From Perca fluviatilis (Eukaryota; Chordata; Actinopteri; Perciformes; Percidae): a stretch of 64,000 nt of DNA. A program made the translations under genes and the position numbers. Positions 15,051-28,487 of the stretch are shown here, piece by piece (within the stretch, counting starts at the first letter, position 1; each line of letters begins with the position of its first letter). The DNA lies in assembly GCF_010015445.1 (NCBI RefSeq), contig NC_053126.1:20464669-20528668 (forward strand), written 5' to 3'. Below the pieces are notes generated by a model that was given only the letters and a program-made list of their open reading frames with translations, did no database searches and was not told the origin of the DNA.

Positions 15051-16846
15051 AAGGGTAGGGGGGGAGAGAACGAGAGAAGTGTGACAGTGATGTGGGCAGT
15101 GAGTGAAAGCCAAGAGAATAAAAAGAGCTCATCATTACACGCAGCCGTTCTGTCATTCCATTAGAAAGAACAAAATGACCCTGTCTTCCCTACAGAGACT
15201 GGTGATGATTGGGTTTTCAGAGGAATATTTCTTAGAACCTACATTGCATTTGTTCCATCTCCTCCCAGTGCTGCCCTGCTCAGCCTACCCCTGCAGCGAG
15301 TGGTTCGTGTCGGCTCCACTTGAAATTATAATTCCTGTTGTCACACATGAATGGTCGTTGCTGCATGAAGAATAATAACATTAATTCTGTGGCGATGGGT
15401 GTCGTCAATTTATATATTGTATGAGGCCATTTTCTTGGGATGTAAGTAGGATGACGTTGTGAAATTATTGAGAAAGTACAGAAGGACCCATCGTCATTTG
15501 GATCGTCTAATTGCTTTTTGTCCTCTGGTAAGACTTGACACATAGGTGTTGTTAATCACCTCAATTATAATAATACAAGGATTTATTCACACAAGCAGGA
15601 AGGCAATTGTGAGGATGGCTGGATTTAACTGCTTAAGGGCCCTGGGCAGAAATGAGCTATGGGCCACTATTGATACATTTGGGGTGCATTATTTATACAT
15701 TTCATTTTATGTACATAATGTGAAATAGTACAGGTGGCATGTGTTCGTGCTCGTCTGGTGGGAGGGGCTTGGGACAGAGAGGGGAGACCTGCAACAGATG
15801 GGCTTTATTTTCAAAAGCTGGCATTTTTTTTGCCTTTTGCTGAAAACTGCCTCCCCAAGCTTTAAGTGTCTCTATGTTTCATCTGAGGTCTTGTGTCTTG
15901 TAATGAGCCTATTTCTATTCAGTGTTGTGTACTTTGGCAAACCATACACAGCATGAGCACAGTGGCAAACCATGTTTTGTGAGTAAGTGTACGAAAACAC
16001 ACAAGAGGCTAATTTGGAGGAATAGAGTGTACGGAGCAGTTACGTGTAAATTGAGAGGGTGGTCGAAGCTGCAGATGCATAATGAGAGGGGGAGGGTCAT
16101 TGCGAGTGTGCAGTTAAAGCAGGGAAAATCTCCATCTTGCATTGATTTTCCTGTCTATGTGCTGCTGTAGTGGTAAAATTAAGGCGTTCTAAGTACTTCA
16201 GATCCCATGGTGCTGAAGAAGCTTTTTGTGGAGTTACATCCATACACTGTGGTGTGTTTATACCTAGATTCAGTTTGGGTCTGTGTCTGTTCCTCTAAGC
16301 TCAGTTTGTTCTTTTTAATTGTTGAAAGACATTATGGTTCTGGTCAGGAACAGGAGATTGTGCTGTACGATAGATCTACATTTCCACTGTTGACCAAATA
16401 TGACTTTAAATAAAATCTGTATGTACATACCTGGATAAATTGATACTAAGCAAATATTGTGGTAGTGTCCTTTGTTTCCATCCATTGTGTGATTGTCAGA
16501 AATGATGCCTCAGTGACCACTGTACTCCCATCTGGAACAACGGTTTGTCTATAATCAGCCTCCATTCTCCAATAAAAATACTTCATATTTCTCTCTCAGC
16601 AGTAGCGTAGCACATTATCCTCTCTCTCTCTTCTCTTTTTTTTCTCTTACGATATATGCACTTTATCCACTGAGAAAAGTGGTGCTTGCCAAGGGGACAA
16701 AATTAGGGCATTAACAACAGCCTATTAAAACTGGATTGCATTGCACTGCTGGATTACTTATTGACATCTGGCAAAACTGTTGCAGTAACAACTCAACTTT
16801 GGTGTGGCAACAATAAAAACACAAGGAAGAGAAAGATCAAACAGTA
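15051..16846. other. Intergenic sequence beyond kcnj3
   Basis: No recognisable exon. This is the region just past the proposed kcnj3 polyadenylation signal. A longer alternative kcnj3 3' UTR could extend into it, since mammalian KCNJ3 has long 3' UTRs, but nothing in the sequence proves this. Confidence 0.4.
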
Positions 16847-16852
16847 TTTATT
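16847..16852 (-). terminator. kcnj3: Candidate poly(A) signal of kcnj3
   Basis: AATAAA on the minus strand, about 400 nt past the kcnj3 stop codon at 17246. It would give a short 3' UTR. Other hexamers occur further downstream (for example in 14235-14250), so distal sites are possible. Confidence 0.45.
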
Positions 16853-17245
16853 ATCATCTTTATATTATTCATATTTAGATAAAACTAAGATTGACTACTA
16901 AGTGTAGTGGTGCATACATGGATTTAGTGTATACATGCACAACTCTTGCAGAATGATCAAGTTTACATTAAGCATGAAGTTTGTGTTTTTCTTCTTGTTT
17001 CGTGTGTACAAAAGCCTGCATGAATGCCTCTGCTATGAAACACAAATACCACAGTTATTCCAGTAAAGGTTGTGTCTCAAGAAAAAAAAAACATATTAAT
17101 AAATTGTCAGTGAAACATCTTCTTTTTTCCTTTCAAAGCTTCCCAAGGTAAAGTACATCTCTGAATTTGTTTCCATGCGCGTGTCCTCCGATCTACTTGT
17201 GGTCAGAGCTCAGTGGGAGTCTATTGTTATGGGACTGTCTGGGTT

Positions 17246-17904
17246 TCAGCGGTCAGCGTTCATCTTCCTTAGCTTCGCTGGCAGGTTGTCTTCTGGTCTC
17301 CCTCTGGCTGAGAGCAGTGGGCTGTGCATGGGGACCGGAGAAGGGGACAGTTTGGGCGTTGGGCTGTGCTGGTACAGGTCTCCAGTAGACTGGGTCATGG
17401 GTTCAAACCCCACCTTCAGGGATTTGAGTTGCAGCCGATTCTCCGCCTCGGGCCCCGGCGAGGAGCTGAGGCGTTGAAGCTTCAGTGGCAGGTCTCCTGT
17501 GCTGCAGGCCTTCTCTGAGTGCTGGGAGCTGAGCAGCAGCACCTTCCTCTGCAGGTCCTCCTTCCCGGATGAACTCATTCTCTGCAGCTTGCTCGGCAGT
17601 CGACCACCAGTCCCTCCCCTCCTTTCCTCTGATATGTTGATGCAATCCACGGAAAACACCCGGTCACGCCGGGCGCCGTAGCTCTCAGTCAGTGTGGGGG
17701 TGGGAGTGGATAGAGGTGAGGGCAGTGAATTCTTCTCTTCATGCTCTTTGACGCTGTACGGTGGTGTCGGTACCTCGAATGTGCTGTGGAACTGAGAGTA
17801 GTCTACCCTGAAAAAGCCCTCTTCTAGGGACATCACTGGCAGGAAGCGATGGCCCCATAAAACCTCATCCTCGGTATATGATGTTCGTGCCTGGCATGTC
17901 ATAC
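17246..17904 (-). CDS. kcnj3: kcnj3 coding exon 3 (C-terminal domain and tail)
   Basis: Starts with GT completing the split glycine codon, then [20 protein letters not shown], a block nearly invariant in GIRK channels. After the conserved [13 protein letters not shown] the tail is low in similarity to mammals except for spaced motifs [20 protein letters not shown] and [12 protein letters not shown]. The stop is TGA at 17246-17248. The fish protein lacks the final Phe-Thr of human KCNJ3. Confidence 0.96.
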
Positions 17905-20900
17905 CTACAGGAGAGTGACAGGGTAGTGATAATACATAAATAAATGAGGTTTAGCTCCAACAAAACAATTGTTGGCTAATAATGAGGAATGTGAATGGGC
18001 AGTATTCCCTCCCATTATCTCTTTTTCCACTCTGCTCTTATTTATTGTTAATGGAAGCACTGCTTCATGCTCCTTCCTGTGCAATCTACCTAGTCCGATT
18101 TAGTCACATACTGGAGATTGAATACAATAAATCCACTGGGAAGAAGTCTTACCCAAATGCTTAATGGAAGCAGATAAACAGCTATTACTACCAATTATTA
18201 TTACTACTTTATCTATTTCCATATTCTAAGCATGTCACCTATAATGTACTGAAATGGAATAACATCATATGATATGAGATAAAGGACATATTTATGTGCC
18301 ATTTCAGAATGTGACATTATCTGTCTTCAAATAGTCTTTCCTGAAGGTCATTGCAGTGCTATTTGTTTCCATGCAATGGTGAGTGATTCACATTGTTATG
18401 TACTGTTAACATGGGTGTAAGGTGAGGTGCTTATTATCAGCTTGTATTGGTCATGATAATTGCCAGGTTAAATCTGATCAACATAATAAGCAACCCCGTT
18501 CGCACATCAATACATCAATGTCAAGAGCCATGGGTCCTGTCAGTACAGATCTTTATTGTAACTTGTTCATAGTGAATTGTACTGGCCTGAATCTCTGTTC
18601 ACAGACAGTCATCTCTTGACAAACTGATATCATGCTCTTTCGGCAGTTGTTTATTATTTGTCCATAATATAAGGATTTATAGAAATGTTGGTGACTGTGT
18701 GACCACTCAGTACACTATAACAGCTTGTGAACATCTTAAACACTTTTATTCCATTTGACCTTTTGTAAAATAATTCTCTTGACATTTGGATGTTTGGTCA
18801 TTTGCGATCAGTAAGCACCTAGTGCATATTTGTTCTGGTTCAGTGTCTCAGCTTCCAGCTGAGCTTTTTTGTTAAACACCACAGTTAGCTGTTGTAGGAG
18901 TCAAGCCTGTCCCTCTGAGGGATGATATGTGCAGTGTTATGTCATAGCCTTATGCTATTCCAGGCTCACTACTCATCTTCATCCACAGAAAAGTCAGTTC
19001 TACATTTACACAAAGGTTATTTTAATTCCCTAATTAGCCCAGAGGCTTGGCTTTAATCACAAGGGTGAGTCCACGATAATTTACAGCTGTCTTCTCTGTT
19101 CTTAACAGGAGAATTACTGTATTTCTGCAGACGGTAGATACATAAGACAGCAGTAATACCAATGCGGTGAGTGAAAGCTTGTGGGTTTAAAGCCTGATGG
19201 GCATGCCAGTTTTGTTTCATCTTTCAGGTGTCCTATGGGTATTCAACCAGCTGGTTAATGTTGACTGCATCTTGCATAAAAATAAAAGCCCTCAGCACAA
19301 CTATACAAACACTTGGCAGACAGTGAGAAGGGCATCCCTGAAGAAAACTTTATGTAAAATTCCTGGCAGTAGCCTTCACTGGCACTGTTTACATAGCACA
19401 TTGTGATGCTTTTTGTGACTCTATTTGAATCTGGCCACTGTTATTTATCAAGAATCTAAATAAACACACACTTGCAGAGAGGTGTGTGTCATCTGCATAT
19501 TAGTGAAAGTGTAACCTACAGATGGAATCGATATTCCAGAGCAAAAAGGAGTAAAGGGACCTACATCAAACCATCTTGAGTACCCTATACTCAATGGTTT
19601 ACAAAGGTTTGTAGTATGGCACGCATTCTGTTCTGCTGTGGTTGTAGGGTTTAAATGATATTCAGGTAATCGGACCAGGTAGGCTCCTTTCTACTGCAAA
19701 TGTACAGTGTGGGTTGGTTTGTTTTGTAAACATCACAGGCACCTGTGCATATAGTCTGCAGCAACCAGTAACCGGGATACTAGTATTTATTATGTATACA
19801 GGGATATGAATAACCCAATTTCTCTGTGCTTATGTCAACATCATATCCAGAAAAAATTATCATAACCTAAATGTACATGTAAACACACTCATTGATTTCA
19901 AGACATCCTCAATTATCAGGACTAGATTGATTAGATTATGGCTTGAAATCATTTTTGTCATTTCCTTTCTCAACAAAGAAATGTTTCAAGTCAATACAGT
20001 GATGATGTTTAGCTTAGTTTTGTGACAGTATTAAGTCACTTAGCGTAAAAAAAAATAAACACAGTAACATGGAGGTTATATGTTCTATAGAGATTGCTTT
20101 CTATCTATCCAGTCATTCTCTTCAGCTTTAAATGCACATAATATTCCAGTTTTTGCCCTTTTTCTGAAAAAAGTAGCTGTGTTTCTCCTTTATATCGGGT
20201 CTGGTTGGTTTGTGGTTGGTTTGTGTACAGCAACCATAACAATGCACAGAGCTGACCATAAGCTGCAAACAGGCAAGAGGTCATAAACTGTGGTAAAAAC
20301 CCAGATTGAGATGCATATTCCAAATGAGCTGTATACATGTCCAAAGAATGCTTCTAAAACCCGAATAATACCGGAATATCCCACATGTCTTAATCGTGAA
20401 ACGCTATATTCGGAAAAAGGCCTTATTCGGAATATTCAACCGGAATATGCTGTTTACATGACCTGTATCAAATTCGGAATACTGTCATATTCGGAATAAT
20501 AGTGGAATATTGGTGTGCATGTAAACATACTCATTGTGAGGATGATGGGATATCGTGGCCCACTGGTCTTCCCTCCTTTACTCCTCAGCTCTGAGTGCCA
20601 CAGCACTGCAACTCTAAACTTCTGGATGCACCCTGATTAATGGTTTTATCAACGGAGCACAGACTGCGTTGCGTGCATGCCTCTACGCTTCCCTGCTGAT
20701 CCCTCCTGCTCTAAGCCTATTCTGATCTGTGGTTTCTTCTACAACAGCGGCAAAGTGAAGGTTATGGGGGATGGATAGAAGCAGAGCTAAAAAAGAAAAG
20801 AGGGCAATGGATTTATTCGTATTGGACTTGAGGGAAGAATCATTTTTGTTATATATGCAACAGAGAGAACAGTGAGAGTACTCCAGCATGGCTGCCTGTA

Positions 20901-23900
20901 GTTTACAGCAGCGGCTGTATAACAATGTCTCACAGGCTCAGAATTACCTCCGCTCTCAGCTGTCATCTGAAAAATGGAGTGGAACTTCGACTAAAATCCG
21001 GGTCATTCATCAAAGTGACACTCATCTATGACCACAGGCTTTTATTATGCATAGGGTGTACATAAACCTGCAGTAATAAAATATTCCTCATAATTCAATC
21101 AGGGTGTCTCATATGTCTCATATGTTGTTGTCATTCTCACTTTTTTTTGCACAGCTCCCGCGTTCTTCAAATATGCAAAACTTAGAAGGAGGGGAAATGA
21201 GATTTCACAGAGTTTAGATTATGAATAGCTATTAGACAGGAATGTTTATGTGCGTTCATATTCATATAGGAATTTACATTTAGATTGAGAGTGAAGAAGG
21301 TAAGAAATGAGAATGGGATAGAAGTGAATACAAAAAGCATAAAAGGAAAGAGGTGAAAGAAGTGATGGGAAAAGAAGAAGAATCCCTCACCGGTGGTCTC
21401 CACAATGCCCTCGAGGATAACGACAATTTCAAACTCTTCGTTCATGAGGGAGCGCTGGGATAAGTCGAAAAAGGGGCTCTTGGGATTGATTTCGTGGCAA
21501 ATAGTGAGCGGAGACACCAGGAAGAGCTGGTCTGCACCCGTCCCAAAACCAACATCCAGTTCACACTGGTCAAGAGGCAGGAACTCGCCCTCGGGTGTCT
21601 GACGGGACTGAAAGACAGTAAAGAGAGAGAGAGAGAGAGATCCATGTCATCACAAAGCAGAGTAAGGAAGATTCTTGAGTCAAAATATGGCACAATGTAA
21701 AAACATGTCTTTACAAGAACATTACATTACAAGTCCTGCATTTAAAATGTATTAGTGTATCAAAAGGATAAGTACTCTTTCTGCAGAAAAATGTGACTTA
21801 CATCATATATGACATTATTAGATGGTTAATACTGATGCATTAATTTAAAATCAGCATTTTACTGTTGTAGTTTGTTGAGGTGGAGCCAGTTTTAACTGCT
21901 TTATATACCCCCAACCTATGAATAAATCTGAGATAAGATAAATCAGAGGGATCATAAGATGATTAATCAGGGAGGAATGAAGAAAAAACAAAGTTCTGAT
22001 ACACAAATGTGTTTGTTGTTTATTGGACTTTAATTTAAGAGTCGCTTTCTTGTGAAATATTGGATAATTTCACCTCTTTGGGCCTCTAACTGATACTTAA
22101 ATGTAACCATATGAGACGTATAGATGTCTGGTGGAACTGATAACTCATAGACATCTGAAATGTAACAAACTAGACTCTGCTTTGTGCATTAGACTTTATG
22201 TGTAATGGTTTGAATGTCTAAGGAAAAGGGAACTAAGTAAAACAAGTACCTAAACTCTCAGTCTAAAGGTGTGATGGGGTGATGATGTTTTCTCTCCCCA
22301 TCTATCTCAAATGTCCATTAGTGCCTTGTTTGCAGTGGCCACAGACGCTTTACACTTGCTTGGCGCTTTATGTAGATTTTAGACTTGCAGGGGGACGTTT
22401 GAGACAGCCGTGTTTGGACAAGACTTGCCCACAGAGTGTTAACTGGTGCGGAAGCATTTAATTGCCCAGATGACGTTAGAGCTCAGGACCAAGGTCCTGG
22501 ATGTATTTTCTCCTATCCTGTCTTATTCTGTCTAATCAATCTGTTCACCTTTTCTCTTCTTGTTTGCTTCCCATACGTAGCAGTCTGTGTCACCCATTCC
22601 TGCACACTCCCTTACATTTTCGGCCATTTTTTTACATCCTGCTGTCAGTAAAGAGGCTTGCTTTTTCAAAAGCTGTTCTATTATTTAATTTCACTACCCT
22701 AGAAATCTAGACGCACCCTATCGGCAGCAAATGTAATTTGCAGCCAGGGGGTCTAGCAACTGTCCGTTGGCTTGCAAGCTGGAAAAGCCAAATTCTAGCC
22801 GGGCCAATCACATCGTGTATAGAGTCAGTGGGCAGGCTTAACATAATGACGGCAGAGTTACAACGGTTACGCGTGAATTCCCTGATACTTGAAAACAAAG
22901 ACGATGGCTGCTGCTGGCGAACAGCAGTCTTTCGAATCGGCTTTGGCCGTGACTCTGGAAGACTTGGAGTTAAGCTTTTCTTTGAGAAAAGAACAAAGAA
23001 CTGCACTGAAGTCATTCTTAAAAAAGGAAGATGTGTTCGGAGTTTTGCCAATCGGATACGTTTAATCTATCAACTAGCGTTGCTCTAGCTGGTTGTAGCG
23101 CTATTGTATTGCGTGCAGAGGGAAGTTGAAAGACAACCGTTTATCCCGCCCCTCGGATAGAGCCCTGCCAATGGTGAGTTCCCAGACCCAACATCTTGAT
23201 GTGGGTCTGGCTTGTCAGGCTATAATTTCACTATAAAAACTTGAAATCTGACCTTCAAAGGTCAAGATTATCTTTGCAAATCACCACATTATAAAATAAT
23301 GAGGAGCAAGGTAGATTTCCATTGTGGTAAGGGTGAGAAAAGACACTTCATTCTGTTATTTTACATACATACAGTATCTTTCTTTTCTACTTAAAATAAC
23401 ATTACACAAATTCTGCATACTTCTTTTTAAGTCAACAATTAACATTAAAATAACAAAATCAGTTTCAAGTTTATTTTCTAATAAAGAATTTAATAGCAAA
23501 AGCTAAGTTTTAGTCTCTTTTCCCCTTTTCTCCTTTTATTTCACATCCAGTAAATAATTAGGCACCACCCACCCACGCACAAATTATTCCTCCATGCACC
23601 ACACAGCTTCATAATCATCTCCTACACAGACAGACACACAGTCCCACCCCCTTTTTCTACAACCATATCTGCCATTTTTGAAGCTTTTGTTCTTGTTAAT
23701 CTTTAAAAATAATTACATACATTTCCACAAAGGCAGTTTCCTCTTTCAGTCAGTGTCATCTAGATCTATTTGTTCAGGCCCAAATGGGCTGATAATTAAA
23801 TTGAAAAGTGGAACATCTTTGATTTCAACACACTGTAACTTACATTACATGAATCTGGTATTACTCTAACCTATACAGTCTGCCCTGCCCCCCATAGTTA

Positions 23901-26900
23901 CAGTTGCTACGCCAGATTTTATTAGATGTAGCTAACGTTTGCGCTGTGAGTTGGTTGAAAACCCTGTCTCCTGCTTTATTTCAAACGTTTCCAGCTGACT
24001 CATTTTGTAATGAGAATCTTGTAAGATGCTCCTAAATATGCACTTTAAAGGCTAGTATACAGTACTGTAGGCCTACGTGATATGCTAACAGAAAGCAGCT
24101 AAAGCTAACAGGCCCTTGCCAAAAAGTCGGCATCCTCACCAGCATGAACTATAAACCCAAAAACTTAACCTCCACCAAGAAGGTTATGTTTTTGGTTCAG
24201 TTTGTCTGTCAGCAGGATTACAGAAAAACTACTGGCCCAATTTTCATGAAACTTGGTGGAAGGGTATAGTATGGGCCAAGGAAGAACCATTACATTTTGG
24301 AGCGGATCCGAATCACAGGGCGGATGCACAAATTATTTTTCCCTTTCGTTAACATTGCAAGATAGGGCGTCTGTGCTGCAATCATGGGGTGTCAGAATAA
24401 TTGGAAAAATTAGTTCCCAACTTGGAAAATTCACACTGCATTGACATTGTGAGGTAGGGCATGCCCTCTCCGACTGCCCTTCTGGTTAATGATGTGCTCA
24501 TTGGCCTTGGAAGTAAACATTAGGTTACCACTGTATGTGGTAAGTTAGCCAGACATGCTAACAATTGCAGTGTATCTTGTGTTGAAAACTATTCCTTCTA
24601 CTTTGCTCGTGTTTTGGGGGTTTGAAAAAGGTTAAAAAACACAACCATGAGCAGAAAATGAGCTTTAATAAGATTAAAACTTACTAAACTGTTTTGAACC
24701 AATGTCAGAATACTTATGCTCCCATATCATAAAAGTATTTTGATAGCAAACATCATATTTATTTATATATTTCGATACTGGCTGTTTTATCAGATAGTTT
24801 TGAATCAAGGATAAAACGATATGGATTTATGTCAGGTTTCAGAGGGTGAGCATTTGATTTTCATTCATAAATTGGGTTTACAACACCTCTGATTCTGCCT
24901 TCTCTCCAGTGATGAAATGTAAGTTCTGTATTTTAGTAAAAAATTGAGGTACTTGTACTTTACTTGAGTCTGTTCTTTTACAATACAATACAATATCTAG
25001 GCCTACAAGTTCAGCTGAAATGATTAGACGATTAAACACTTAGTTGATTGACAGAACTGTTTTGATCGTTTCCAGTTTTTATAAGATTTTTCTGCATTGA
25101 GTACTTTTACTTTTAATACTTTAAGTACATTTTCCTGATGATACATACTTTTACTTAAGTAACATTTTCAATGCAGGACTTTTACTTTTACAGTGTGGTA
25201 TTAGTAGTTTTACTCAACCCACCACTGCTTCTCTCTCATCCAAACTTTACCTGCACAGCAGCAGCTACCAGTCAGAGTCCAATTTCATCCTGACCTCCAA
25301 GTGATATTGCCTTATAGGCTAGTTTATCCCTCCGAGAGGTACACTGTGAGTGTGTGAGTAAATACGCTTTGCATTGCATTCTATCTCCTGTGAATATTAA
25401 TTGGATTTATGTTGGAGAACCACTTTCATGTCAGAGGGCGGCATTGTTCAGGTGCTTACAGGCCGGTGAATACCGTTTGGGTGGATGTGGGTTATCTCAT
25501 GCTAGCTAAGGGAAATTCTGCTTTTCATTTTCTGTCATTGTTGCTGAAGAGTAAAATGATGGATGCCTGTATGCAAACATTGACAGGCAAAGCTCCTTAC
25601 ACAGACCCCGTTGGAACTCTCCTACGCATCTCCCAGCACAGAGATCATGAGATAGCTGAGCTTGTCTACTGTTTTGTTTTTCATGTAAATCCCACACTCC
25701 AACAAATAAACAAAATTCTCTCCCCGAGCTCTGAAGTATCAAAACTGGCACTTTTATTAATAATTTTCAATTATGCTTTTGGGGAAATTGTGCAGCAAAA
25801 ACACTACATGCACACAAACACATCTACACATCACATGTGACTACTCACCAACCTGTCAGCTGCTCATTATCATTAGAAAGGCATCAGGGTTTTGTTTCAT
25901 TCTAACAAAAGTAGCGTTTCCGTGGTGTGGATGATGTTAATGGATGAAGACAGGTGATGAATAGAATTGATTAGACCTAAAGTGGCATGATCTTCCTACC
26001 CAACCCAACGCCACTCCATGCTCTGCCAGGCCTTCATCAATCACTAGCCTGAGAGGGGGTTGAAGGAGCTTGTAGGCAATCAGGTTGACAGACAAGCTAG
26101 CCGAATCACACAGACTTCCCCGCTGCCAGATACCGTCTGCCTGCTCATTGCATTTAGAAAGGCTTGAGCCATCATCTAACAGTTTACCCAATCCAGCCAA
26201 GACTGAGTGAGATGAATTGGTTAAATCAAATCTAGAGTCAAATGAATTAGTGAAACAAACGTGGGATGGACTGCTTGGTTTTCTCCTGGTCGCATAAACT
26301 GTGAATGTGTAAACATGTACTGTAAGTGTGTCACCGATTACTAATTTTATTTAGATTAACCGTATTGCAGGACTGTTGTATTAGTTTTCTGTTTTTGTTG
26401 AAACTGTTTTAGAGATTTGTTGATTCAATTGTATGATCATTTTGGAGTCACCTGTAACGTGTTGAAAACTAATAAGCAAGCGAGCAGAGAGGTTCAGTTA
26501 GCTAAAAGTAATTGATAAACAGTTCAATAGTTAGGAAAAAGTAATGGAAAACTGTGTATTTTAAATACATATATTTTAAATCTGAAAATGTCTTTAGGTG
26601 TAAAAATGATGTTACCACACTAACTTTTTTAGGCCATTTTCAGAAATTATCTAAATCTCTTCTTCCTGCTTATTTCGGTCCAAAAACAAAACAAAATTGT
26701 GCATTACAGTCAACATCAAAGACACAGTCTGGTTGCTCTGTCACAGCTGTTTAAACTTCCGTTGTGTCCTCTCTTTTGCTCCGCAGTCACCTATTGTGTG
26801 TTGTTACAGCCAAACTCATAATTTAACAATCATCTCAATCATATAAATGTTTACGTTCTCAGGCAACTGAACACGCATAAAGTAGTAATTTGATTGAAAC

Positions 26901-28390
26901 TCATAAAAGCTACTGCATAAAAGCTGTTATCCAGGTGAACAGCAATTCCTGTGCTGCTACAATTCACTATTTTACGACATAATGAACTGAAACACAGCAT
27001 AATGACAACACCTGTTCTGTGTAAATTGGCTGTACTGACTGCGGCAAAAGAAAAAAAAGTTGCGCTCATAATTTTCCTGCCACTCGGCTCCCGGCTGGGC
27101 TGACCATTTCCCACTAATCGTGAGGCGAGCATTTACAGATGTATCCATTCTAGAAATCATATCTGAAAAGGCTTTTTTGCGTGTGAAAACATCAGCTTAC
27201 AGTGAATAGAGGGCCAAAAGGAAAATTAAATGTTTTACCGGGTCAGTGTGGTCTAAGTTACTTTTACTTTGAACTGGATATTTTGGTTGTTCGTTATCCT
27301 TTCACACAACAACACGAACAGTTAGCTGTGGGCAAACCCAGGAAAATATATCTGCTAGTTTTTCTCAGGTTTATGTGTGTAATAATGAGCTGTTCACACA
27401 CATAATTGAGTCTTCTGCTGCATCTCTTCTTCTTTTCTGCTGGGAAAACGTCTGTATCATGGACCATCCAAATTTTGACTGACCAATTAATGTTCACATT
27501 TCCAACTCACTGAAGTCAGAAGTCAATAATCTGATAACTATGGTCAATCAGAAGTTTAGGGAAAACACTTTTTCGCCAGAATTTACTTTGATTTTTCATG
27601 AAAAAAAATGTAAACATTCAGTGCCAACATTATTTCACTTATATATTTCTGTAATATGTGCACATGGCAATTATTTTAAAGTTAAGATTAGGCAACTGTG
27701 CAAGACTAATTGTTCAGTCAGACAAACTACAAGTCCATCCACCACACCAACCTCCACAATTTAACTTCCCACCTGGCTATATGTAAAGGGCAAGCTATTA
27801 CATAAATCGTCTGCTGCAGACTTGTAATATGAAGTCAATTTCTATGGATAATGGGCTGCTCTGAAAAATGTAATAGGATGATGGTGTATCACAAGTAAAA
27901 ACCTGCTAGATTTGATTCTTAATCTGGTGAGGATGCAAGTGAAGCCTGTAGATGCTGTACCAAAGTGTATCAGGTCAGTCAAACCAGGATAAAACTGGTA
28001 TTAGATGTTGTTTGGAGATAAAAGCCTAGAATGTTCCTTTTATATCGTATGCTCTGGTTTGGTTTCCTTCCTTGGAAAGTGTTTTAATCTTCAATGTGAC
28101 ACTTAACAGTAGTGACTTTTGCTGTTGTTGTGGCAGAAATGGTGTCACAATGTTCTTGATAAAAAAATGTGTTTAATTGTGACTGTGCTGCCTCTGATTT
28201 TCTACTTGGGTGTGGAAATTACTGTAACGAGGCTCATACATTATTATTGCCAGGAGCCTGAAGATGTAGTGTTTATTCAAGAATAATAATGTACTATTTC
28301 TGACTTCAGTCTGCTGGCTCAGACATTACAAATAACACACACTCCACCTCACATATGCCTTCTTTTGAATGCCTCAGAAAGAAAACTTGA

Positions 28391-28487
<97 letters not shown>

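Noticed and set aside
25409..25840. 143-codon plus-strand frame in kcnj3 intron 1
   Set aside because: No recognisable domain, no good splice sites around it, and AT-rich composition like the surrounding intron.
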